Below, in pieces: positions 34,015-41,455 of a DNA stretch of 64,000 nucleotides. A program made the translations under genes and the position numbers. This DNA is from Anaerolineaceae bacterium (GTDB taxonomy: Bacteria; Chloroflexota; Anaerolineae; Anaerolineales; Anaerolineaceae). Location: assembly GCA_030653365.1 (NCBI GenBank), contig JAURZL010000017.1, positions 1 through 64,000 on the forward strand. Reading direction: 5' to 3'. Under the pieces are notes generated by a model. The model had not been told where the DNA came from and searched no databases. It was given only the letters and a program-made list of their open reading frames with translations. Each line of letters starts with the position of its first letter. The first letter of the stretch is position 1.

Positions 34015-34067
34015 CTTAACCCCTTTTCATTGGAATGGCAAATTGCAGATAGCATGAGGCAAATCAC

Positions 34068-34742
34068 ATGATCGTACAAATCTACACAGTACAAAGTCCA
34101 CAAGAAGGCATCGCCCTGGCTGAGCTGGGGGTGGATCATATTGGCATCACCCCCTCCGATCGCGGACTTCCCGGCGAGCTCAGCAATACGTCCGCTGCGG
34201 AGATTTTTAAGGCAATTGGTGACAAAGCAATAAAGGTAGCCCTGACCGTCGATTCTGACCTGAACAAAATCGTTAGCATGGTTAAAACCGTCAAACCGGA
34301 TATCCTGCATCTGTGTGGAGACTTGCAGTTGATGACCCCTGCCAGGGTAGTGGAATTGCGTGGATTAATTCCCGGAATGAAAATCATGCAGGCGATTCCG
34401 GTGATGGATGAAAGCGCATTGCAGATCGCCAGGGACTTCGAAGCCGTGTCAGATTTCTTCATTCTGGATTCCTATTCCCCACAGATTGGTGGGATTGGTG
34501 CAGCCGGATTCACGCATGATTGGAGCATCAGCCGCAAGATCGTTCTGAAGTCACGCATTCCGGTGATCCTGGCGGGCGGACTCTCCCCGGAGAATGTTGC
34601 CGATGCCATCCAGCAAGTGCGTCCCTGGGGTGTGGATTCGTTGACGAAGACAAATGAACCGTTGGGTGGGGGAAAGTTTCGTAAAGATTTGGAGAGGGTA
34701 AGATTGTTTGTAAAGAATGCAAAAGGGAAATCGCAGGGGTAG
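34068..34742 (+). CDS. TrpF-like (beta/alpha)8 protein lacking the catalytic cysteine
   Basis: Related to phosphoribosylanthranilate isomerase: FFILDSYSPQIGGIGAAGFTHDW keeps the catalytic aspartate region, and VILAGGLSPENVADAIQQVRPWGVD keeps the phosphate-binding loop. The first strand, which in TrpF reads KICG with the catalytic cysteine, is here VQIYTVQ with no cysteine. There is no other tryptophan gene nearby. I infer a repurposed isomerase or lyase acting on a phosphorylated pentose in the divergent psuG cluster, rather than tryptophan synthesis. 224 residues; the start codon is ATG, without a strong ribosome site. Confidence 0.78.
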   Translation: MIVQIYTVQSPQEGIALAELGVDHIGITPSDRGLPGELSNTSAAEIFKAIGDKAIKVALTVDSDLNKIVSMVKTVKPDILHLCGDLQLMTPARVVELRGLIPGMKIMQAIPVMDESALQIARDFEAVSDFFILDSYSPQIGGIGAAGFTHDWSISRKIVLKSRIPVILAGGLSPENVADAIQQVRPWGVDSLTKTNEPLGGGKFRKDLERVRLFVKNAKGKSQG

Positions 34743-35054
34743 TGTCCGGGAATTGTTTCATAGAAACAAATAGAAACAATGATTAGGTGATGAGGCACAT
34801 TTCAAAAATGTCCCACAAGGTATCAAGGGATTATTGGTTGGTTTGGCTCAATATTTGGTTGTTAAGTTTCTGATTCTAGTTCTGAATTATTATAGAATAT
34901 GTGTTCTACTTCGTCAAGAGTGAATAGCGGTCGACTTTCCCACTGAGATTTGGGAATATTCCCCCTATACAACATGCATCAGATATTTGTATATTTTTTT
35001 CAATTATGGATAATTATTATAGTATTTATCCAATAATTTGATTGCCTTTAAGAG
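34743..35054. other. intergenic region with one doubtful small open frame
   Basis: 312 bp between the TrpF-like gene and the repeat protein. On the minus strand a 37-codon ATG-started frame (34862-34975, MLYRGNIPKSQWESRPL...) reads like protein, but it has no Shine-Dalgarno sequence and no recognisable family. It may be a fragment. A short direct repeat (TAGAAACAA twice) lies at about 34762-34778. The last 60 bp are AT-rich and probably hold the promoter of the next gene. Confidence 0.3.
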
Positions 35055-35060
35055 GTGAAA

Positions 35061-36506
35061 ATGTATAAAAAGTCATTGATCATCCTGCCATTGCTAATAA
35101 TTTTAATATTATCTGGATTTTTAACTTCATTGCCAACTTCTGATGTCAACGCGCAAATCATCATCACACTTCAACCGATCGCCACTGCCACACGAACACC
35201 GACCCCTATCAATATCGGTAATTTTGTCTGGGACGACCTTGATAAGGATGGCCGTCAGGACCCAGGCGAACCGGGATTATCTGGGGTTACTGTGCAATTG
35301 TGGAATTCTGCCAAAACACAGTTGATTGATAGCACAACCACCAATGGGTCTGGCATTTATACGCTGGTTGCGCCATTTCCCGGGAATTATCGCGTCCGGG
35401 TAGTTCTCCCAAATATTCCGGACAGTTTTTCACCCAAAGATAATGCAGCAGCTGGTGATTTGGCGGACAGTGACATTAATCCGGATGGAACCAATTTTGG
35501 GTTCACGGATATTTTCAATATTGCCTCCAATGTTATCAGTATGACCCATATTGATGCCGGCATCATCATATACCGCGCACCCACAGCCACACGAACACAG
35601 ACACCCATTAACTTGGGAAATTTTGTCTGGGATGATCTTGATCACGATGGTCGCCAGGATGTAGGTGAACCAGGATTGGCAGGTGTCACCGTGCAGTTGT
35701 GGAATAGCGCTAAGAGTCAGATGTTGGCCAGTACTACCACGAATGGGTCTGGTATTTATACGTTGATTGCTCAAACACCAGGAGATTATCTTATCCGGGT
35801 TGTTCTTCCCTCAATGAATGACTCATTCTCACCAAAGGATCAGGCTGCTGGGGATGACACCCTGGATAGTGACATTAATCCGGATGGAGCCAATCTTGGA
35901 TTCACGGATATTTTCAACATTGCTTCCAATGTGATCAGCAGAACCAACCTCGATGCAGGCATCATCAAGTACCGCACTCCTACCCCAACACGAACCCAGA
36001 CACCTATTAATATCGGCAACTTTGTCTGGCATGATCTGGACAAGGATGGAATTCAGGATGTTGGCGAACCGGGTGTGGCAGGTGTCACCGTGCAGTTGTG
36101 GAATAGTGCCAAGAGTCAGCTGATCCACACCACCACCACGAATGGGTCTGGTATTTACAATCTTGTTGCTCCTCTTCCGGGAGATTATCGCGTACGGGTT
36201 ATCCCGTTTCCTGGTTCCGCCTTCACGGCTATTGATCAAGGAGCTGATGATACCCTGGATAGTGATATTATCAACAATATCATTTCAAAAAATTATGGTT
36301 TCACTGATATCTTTAACCTGGCTTCTAATGTCATATCCATAAACAAAATAGACGCAGGATTAAGCACGGTTGGTGCAACCTCAACACCCAATCCGTTAGC
36401 AACCCAGACGCCTACTCCGACCAAATCGCCGACTTTGCAGGTATCAGGCACACCCATGCCGGATTTATCCCAAAAAATTTATCTGCCCTTGGTAACCAAT
36501 AATTAA
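35061..36506 (+). CDS. secreted protein with three SdrD_B-type repeats
   Basis: A signal peptide (SLIILPLLIILILSGFL) leads into three repeats of about 120-130 residues, each opening with a near-identical block (NIGNFVWDDLDKDGRQDPGE, then GVTVQLWNSAK). The DxDxDG-type acidic loops suggest calcium binding, and SdrD_B domains are rigid stalks in bacterial surface proteins. Repeats are joined by TPTRTQTP linkers. The C-terminus is a Thr/Pro stretch and IYLPLVTNN; similar tails end many exported proteins of Chloroflexota and may be a sorting or anchoring signal. The start at 35061 follows GAGG. The DNA of the repeats is also similar, so copy number may vary between strains. Confidence 0.88.
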   Translation: MYKKSLIILPLLIILILSGFLTSLPTSDVNAQIIITLQPIATATRTPTPINIGNFVWDDLDKDGRQDPGEPGLSGVTVQLWNSAKTQLIDSTTTNGSGIYTLVAPFPGNYRVRVVLPNIPDSFSPKDNAAAGDLADSDINPDGTNFGFTDIFNIASNVISMTHIDAGIIIYRAPTATRTQTPINLGNFVWDDLDHDGRQDVGEPGLAGVTVQLWNSAKSQMLASTTTNGSGIYTLIAQTPGDYLIRVVLPSMNDSFSPKDQAAGDDTLDSDINPDGANLGFTDIFNIASNVISRTNLDAGIIKYRTPTPTRTQTPINIGNFVWHDLDKDGIQDVGEPGVAGVTVQLWNSAKSQLIHTTTTNGSGIYNLVAPLPGDYRVRVIPFPGSAFTAIDQGADDTLDSDIINNIISKNYGFTDIFNLASNVISINKIDAGLSTVGATSTPNPLATQTPTPTKSPTLQVSGTPMPDLSQKIYLPLVTNN

Positions 36507-36536
36507 TTTTTTTCTTCATTTGTGAACGAATAATCT

Positions 36537-36569
36537 CCCGGAACTAACAACATTAGTTGTTCATCCGGG
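36537..36569 (+). terminator. stem-loop after the SdrD_B protein gene
   Basis: CCCGGA (36537-36542) pairs with TCCGGG (36564-36569), with an inner AACAAC/GTTGTT stem. It lies about 30 bp past the stop codon. The T-run is weak, so termination is probable but not certain. Confidence 0.45.
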
Positions 36570-36735
36570 TGATTTGAGTCATTATTATATTTGATTTATT
36601 TATTAGCTAACAAAGATGACGACAGCTAAATTGTTTAAGAAACACAAGATCCGAATGGTAGTGCCGGGTTCGTTGACTTCCCCCAGGACGGAAAATATTC
36701 CACGGATGGGAAATGAGTTCTTGAGTACTTGAGAA

Positions 36736-36842
36736 AAGGGTAAAGCATTTGATTAGCAAAGAAAGGAAAATCATTCTACAAATCTAAATCCATCGGATCA
36801 ATACAATTATTCCGGAAATTCAGGATCAAATGCTTTACCCTT
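36736..36842. repeat. 18-bp perfect inverted repeat at the 3' end of the second mtnA
   Basis: AAGGGTAAAGCATTTGAT at 36736-36753 and its exact reverse complement at 36825-36842 are separated by 71 bp. The right copy ends at the mtnA stop codon. It could form a large terminator-like hairpin, or be the scar of an inserted element. The remaining gap 36507-36735 holds no supported gene. Confidence 0.6.
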
Positions 36843-37944
36843 ACTCCACGCGCCCTTTGCCTCCTTCACCAGCTTTGTGTTTAATATCCATGATTTCTGC
36901 CAACGACTGCCCATAAGGCGGTCTGGCAATCCCAAATTCGGTAATAATCCCGGTGATATATTTGGCATCGGTGACATCGAATGCGGGATTGAAGAATTTG
37001 ACTCCCTGCTCTGGTGCCATCGGTTTAAGGTACCATTTCTTGTAGATCTCCTCCGGGTTTCTCTCCTCTATCTCAATCCCTTCCCCATTAACGGTCATCA
37101 TATCAATGGTCGAGGTCGGTGCACAGACATAGAACGGTATACCATACTCCTTTGCCAAAATCGCGACACCAGCCGTGCCGATCTTATTGGCAGTATCGCC
37201 ATTCGCAGCCACACGATCACAACCCACAAACACCGCTTGAATCCAGCCCTTTTTCATTACAGTCGCAGCCATATTATCACAGATCAGGGTCACATCCACA
37301 CCAGCTGCAGCCAGCTCAAAGGTGGTCAGGCGAGCGCCCTGCAACAATGGACGGGTTTCATCCGCGAAAACCCGCAGGTTATAACCACGTTCCTGTCCCA
37401 GATAGATCGGTGCTGTGGCAGTGCCATATTTTCCGGTCGCCAGTGAGCCAGCATTACAATGGGTCAGGATGCCATCGTTCATTTTCAGTAAAGAGAGCCC
37501 AAATTCACCAATTGCTTTGTTGGTACGGATATCCTCCGCTTTGATCTCGTCCGCTTGAAAACGCAAAGCGTCAATAATAACGTCAATCGGTTTCTCTTTG
37601 TTGCATAAAAGGCATCTTTCCATCTTGTCCAGCGCCCAAAAAAGATTCATGGCAGTGGGACGAGCGCTTGCCAGATATTGCTTTACTGCCTTGAAGACCT
37701 CATAAAAATCATCAAACTCTTCCACCGACGAGTTCTTTACCCCCAGATATGCCCCATAAGCCGCAGCGATACCGATCGCCGGAGCTCCACGCACACAAAG
37801 TTCGCGAATTGATTGCCGAATTTCCGGCTGGGTGGTCAGATGCAGATACTTAATCTCATTAGGCAGCAGGGTTTGATCAATTAAAACAACAGCACCATTC
37901 TCATCATCGAGGTAAACTGTCTCCAGATCAAAAATTGTTTTCAT
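36841..37944 (-). CDS. mtnA: S-methyl-5-thioribose-1-phosphate isomerase, second copy
   Basis: Close paralogue of the isomerase at 8956: the starts KTIFDLETVYLDDENGAVV and KSIFDLETVYLDDDNNAVV match, and both have the catalytic cysteine (LTHCNAGSLAT) and aspartate (GCDRVAANGDTANKIG). Start chosen at 37944, 7 bp after AGGA; an ATG two codons earlier is possible. It is monocistronic, away from any kinase or aldolase, and lacks the 21-bp operator in its upstream 100 bp. It may serve constitutive methionine salvage while the first copy serves the microcompartment, or be a recent duplicate. Confidence 0.92.
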   Translation of the reverse strand: MKTIFDLETVYLDDENGAVVLIDQTLLPNEIKYLHLTTQPEIRQSIRELCVRGAPAIGIAAAYGAYLGVKNSSVEEFDDFYEVFKAVKQYLASARPTAMNLFWALDKMERCLLCNKEKPIDVIIDALRFQADEIKAEDIRTNKAIGEFGLSLLKMNDGILTHCNAGSLATGKYGTATAPIYLGQERGYNLRVFADETRPLLQGARLTTFELAAAGVDVTLICDNMAATVMKKGWIQAVFVGCDRVAANGDTANKIGTAGVAILAKEYGIPFYVCAPTSTIDMMTVNGEGIEIEERNPEEIYKKWYLKPMAPEQGVKFFNPAFDVTDAKYITGIITEFGIARPPYGQSLAEIMDIKHKAGEGGKGRVE

Positions 37945-38049
37945 GGGCATTTCCTTTGGATTTTGTGAATGAAATCATTTATTGTATCTGACGTCAATTC
38001 GATTTCATCAAGATTGATCAAACAAAAAGGGGATTGTCTTTTCACCTTT

Positions 38050-41000
38050 TTATTCCTGCTCCACTCCATTATCATTAACAATTTCCAGAAACAAATCTAC
38101 AATAGCAGGCTCAAAATGTGTCCCGGATTGCTCTTTAATATAGGCTAACACTTTTTCCTCTGGCCAGGCTTTACGATAAGGTCGATCTGAACGTAGTGCG
38201 TCCCAAACATCGATAACGGCGAATACTCTACCCGCCAAAGGAATTTGTTCACCTTTCAATCCACGTGGATAACCATTCCCATCCCATTTTTCATGATGAC
38301 AATATGGAATCTCCAGTGCGGGTTTGAGATATTCAATAGGGGCAATCATTTCATATGCAAACTTGGGATGTTGTTTCATAATCACCCATTCCTCAGGTGT
38401 CAGTTTCCCTGGTTTATGCAGAATTTCATCGGGGACACCCATTTTACCAATATCGTGCAGGAGTGCTCCCCGACGCCAATGGGTGATCTCTTCTTCGTGC
38501 ACACCCATGGCACGTGCCATCCGGACGGTCATATTTGTTACCCGTTTTGTATGGTCTTCAGTTTCTTTGTCGCGTAAATCCATCGCGCGTGACCAACCCT
38601 CAATGGTCGCATCATACGCATAGACCAATTCCAGGTTGGAATGTTGCAAATCTTCAAATAATTGCAGGTTATCAATTGCAATTGCTGTTTGTAACGCCAA
38701 TGATTCGATGAATTCTACCCATTCATGATCATATTGTTTTTGTGATCGATAAAATATCTCTACTATACCCTTCAGTTGTCCTTTGGCAATGAGTGGCACC
38801 GCCAGATAGGAAACAAATTTCTCCTCGGTCAGGAGAATTGAATTCCTGAATGGGGGTTCAGCATTCATAAGGTCCAATTCATGAATAATGTTGCGGTTTA
38901 AGGCAGCTAATCCTGCCGAGCCTTTTCCCAATGTAACCTGCGATTTCTGGTAATGAGTAGTACGAAATCCATTGGAAGCTGCATACTTTAATGACATTTC
39001 ATGGTGGGAGAATAGTAATACACCGGTTGCATCCGCAGATAAATGGTTGCAAATTTGTGAACAAATAATTTCCAATGTCAGACTTAAATCAAAGATACTG
39101 GCAATTGTCTGATCAATCGTGCGCTGTACCTGCAATTGTCGTAAATGCACCAAAGTATCTTCAAAAAGAGTCATCCGTTGCAGTGTAATCCCGGCGATGC
39201 GGGCAAACGCTTCCAGCATTTTTACTTCATCATGTTGTATCTTTCTTTCTGTTGGATAAACAATCAAGATCACACCCAGTGTCTCCTCCTGGGAATGGAT
39301 CGGAACACATATCCCACCCCAACCGGGTCTGATATTTTCTACATCAAGGGCATGCAGATCTGGATCATTAAGAAATTCTTCGGAAACAACAGTTTTTCCA
39401 TTGACAAACACTGACCCTACAATCCCTTCTCCAGGAGCTATTGTAATTTTATTTGAATCATCCGGCCATCCAATTTCAGTAGAAATACTTATTTTGTTTG
39501 ACGACGAATTAAAAAGCCAGATGCTACCAACATCGACATTCATCATCCACATTGTTTCGCTTAAGAAAATCGGTAATGCTTCATCTTTGGTTCGGGCGCG
39601 ACGTAAAGCAGAGGTGATTTTATCCATCGCCTCCATTTCTGCTAATCGATGTAATTGACTTTCCTCTGCCTTTTTTCGTTCGGTGATATCGACCAGGGTT
39701 ACAATCACCCTGGAGAGATCTTCTGTAAAGCCGGGAACGGCAGCCCAGTTAACCGCAAGAAAAAGGTTTCTTCCTTCCAGATCTTTATTAATTGTTTCCA
39801 TATAGAAATGAGTTGCCCCACCGGCTACGTTGACAAATTCATTCAGAAGAAGGTACGGATTTTCAGGTGGAATCACCGTTGCCAATTCTGAAATTAGTTG
39901 TTCTTTGTTTTGAGCACCAAACAAAGTAAGCGAAGCCTGATTCACATCAGTTACTCTCACTAACGCCACACACGTAACCAATTCTTCCGGATGGGAAGTG
40001 AAATATTCACGAAAATCTGTCACCCCATTTTGTTTCAGGACATCAATTCGTTTTTTTGCACCAGAAAAGTCCTCTTCAAAAATCGCCACCGGAGAATCCT
40101 CAAACAAATGCCGATAGCGATTCTCACTCTCTTTTACAGCAAATTCTGCCTGTTTCCGCTCGGATATATCCGTACCAAGGCCGATAATTTCTTTAATATT
40201 TCCTTCGTCGTCCAGAACTGCAGTATTCGTCCAGGAAAGCCAGCACCAGCCATCTTTCGTCAATGCCCGTTGTTCAATAAAACAGGTATGAGGTGGTTGG
40301 TTGAGAGATTCTATCGCCTGTAAAGTCGCTGGCAAATCTTCCTCGTGAACCAACGGTGTAAATTTTTCACCAATCAACTCCCCTTCATTTTTTCCAAACA
40401 AGCGACAATACGAAGGGCTGACATACAGAAATCTTCCCTCAGCGTCAACTTTAACAATCATGTCTTTTTGATTCTCAATTAACAGTCGATATTTCTCTTC
40501 ACTGGCTTTCAACTTTTCTTCGGCTTTCTTGCGTTCGCCGATGTCAATAATGGTTGAGAAAAAATATTCAAGACCTCCCTCAGGATCGCGATGTGCATTC
40601 ACACTGATATCTACCCAAATATGCGACCCATTTTTATGGATATATCGCTTTTCATACCTGACTGCTTCTAAATCTCCAATATGTAGAGCATTAACCATCT
40701 TTGCTGTCTTTATTATGTCTTCAGGTGGTGTAATTTCCTTCCAGGTTAATTTTTCCAAGTCTTCACGTTTATACCCTAACATATCTGCAAATGCCTGATT
40801 AACTGAAACCGTTTTAGAAACTGTGGTAATCGCCTTACCCACATTGGCCGATTCAAAGATATCTCTAAATTTTTCCTCACTCTCGCGCAATTGTCTTTCA
40901 GCCAGGAATTTATCTTTGCGATCATTTGCCCGTTTCATTGTCTCCCGCACAGCAAACGGTAGCCGATGCATCTTTTCCTTTAAAACATAATCTGTGGCAC

Positions 41001-41295
41001 CTGCTTTCATACAGAGAACAGCTGTCTCTTCATTGATGGAACCAGTTAAAATAATGAAGGGGATTTCTGGTTTGTGTTCCAAAGTCAATTGAAGGGCTTG
41101 CAAACCATTAAATTCAGGCATCGAGTAATCGGAGATAATTAAGTCTGGTTCGAAAGTATCCATAGCCTTTAAGAATTCTGGTTGAGTATCTACACAGATT
41201 GAACGAAACGCTAATTCATTTTTTCGAAGATGCCATTCTGCTAATTCATAATCTGTCGGTAAATCCTCAACAAATAATATTTTTAAAGAATCCAT
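38050..41295 (-). CDS. REC-PAS-GAF-HD-GYP cyclic-di-GMP phosphodiesterase
   Basis: A large response regulator of about 1080 residues. The order is: receiver domain (LFVEDLPTD, phospho-acceptor in LIISDYSMPEF), three PAS domains (about 130-560, joined by TERKKAEE-type linkers), two GAF domains (about 570-880), and HD-GYP (LLHDIGKMGVPDEIL, HHEKWDGNGYPRGLKGEQIPL). The HD and GYP motifs are complete, so active c-di-GMP hydrolysis is expected. Start placed at 41295 (MDSLKILF) after GGGAG. It is the last gene of the signalling operon, and its receiver is the likely target of the kinase at 41452. Confidence 0.92.
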   Translation of the reverse strand: MDSLKILFVEDLPTDYELAEWHLRKNELAFRSICVDTQPEFLKAMDTFEPDLIISDYSMPEFNGLQALQLTLEHKPEIPFIILTGSINEETAVLCMKAGATDYVLKEKMHRLPFAVRETMKRANDRKDKFLAERQLRESEEKFRDIFESANVGKAITTVSKTVSVNQAFADMLGYKREDLEKLTWKEITPPEDIIKTAKMVNALHIGDLEAVRYEKRYIHKNGSHIWVDISVNAHRDPEGGLEYFFSTIIDIGERKKAEEKLKASEEKYRLLIENQKDMIVKVDAEGRFLYVSPSYCRLFGKNEGELIGEKFTPLVHEEDLPATLQAIESLNQPPHTCFIEQRALTKDGWCWLSWTNTAVLDDEGNIKEIIGLGTDISERKQAEFAVKESENRYRHLFEDSPVAIFEEDFSGAKKRIDVLKQNGVTDFREYFTSHPEELVTCVALVRVTDVNQASLTLFGAQNKEQLISELATVIPPENPYLLLNEFVNVAGGATHFYMETINKDLEGRNLFLAVNWAAVPGFTEDLSRVIVTLVDITERKKAEESQLHRLAEMEAMDKITSALRRARTKDEALPIFLSETMWMMNVDVGSIWLFNSSSNKISISTEIGWPDDSNKITIAPGEGIVGSVFVNGKTVVSEEFLNDPDLHALDVENIRPGWGGICVPIHSQEETLGVILIVYPTERKIQHDEVKMLEAFARIAGITLQRMTLFEDTLVHLRQLQVQRTIDQTIASIFDLSLTLEIICSQICNHLSADATGVLLFSHHEMSLKYAASNGFRTTHYQKSQVTLGKGSAGLAALNRNIIHELDLMNAEPPFRNSILLTEEKFVSYLAVPLIAKGQLKGIVEIFYRSQKQYDHEWVEFIESLALQTAIAIDNLQLFEDLQHSNLELVYAYDATIEGWSRAMDLRDKETEDHTKRVTNMTVRMARAMGVHEEEITHWRRGALLHDIGKMGVPDEILHKPGKLTPEEWVIMKQHPKFAYEMIAPIEYLKPALEIPYCHHEKWDGNGYPRGLKGEQIPLAGRVFAVIDVWDALRSDRPYRKAWPEEKVLAYIKEQSGTHFEPAIVDLFLEIVNDNGVEQE

Positions 41296-41314
41296 ACTTT
41301 CAACTCCCAATACG

Positions 41315-41455
41315 TTATGCTATCGGTTGGTTATGTTCTGACCAGAAGAACCCAATTTCCTTGACGAATTTGTTAAATGTTTCAAAATCAACTGGCATAG
41401 TAACATTATCATCGTCTTTCATGATTATTACTTGAAATTCTCCCTTATTTATCAT
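41315..41455 (-). CDS. 46-residue receiver-domain remnant coupled to the kinase
   Basis: Below the usual length cut-off. The ATG at 41455 overlaps the kinase stop codon in an ATGA, and the frame runs to TAA at 41315. The second half (MPVDFETFNKFVKEIGFFWSEHNQPIA) matches the last strand and helix of Rcp1-type single-domain response regulators (typically KPVDFEQF...LGxYW...NEPP). The first half (FQVIIMKDDD) resembles the strand before it. Most of the receiver, including the phosphorylated aspartate, is missing. It is either a decayed response regulator or a short retained peptide; the intact frame and coupling favour translation. Confidence 0.6.
   Translation of the reverse strand: MINKGEFQVIIMKDDDNVTMPVDFETFNKFVKEIGFFWSEHNQPIA

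Noticed and set aside
34068..34742. Phosphoribosylanthranilate isomerase (trpF) proper
   Set aside because: The catalytic cysteine is missing and no trp gene is nearby.
34862..34975. 37-codon minus-strand gene
   Set aside because: The sequence reads like protein, but there is no ribosome site, no family match and no operon context; kept only as a note in the gap description.
35190..36360. CRISPR-like or tandem DNA repeat
   Set aside because: The repeats are about 400 bp, in frame, and explained by the three SdrD_B protein domains.
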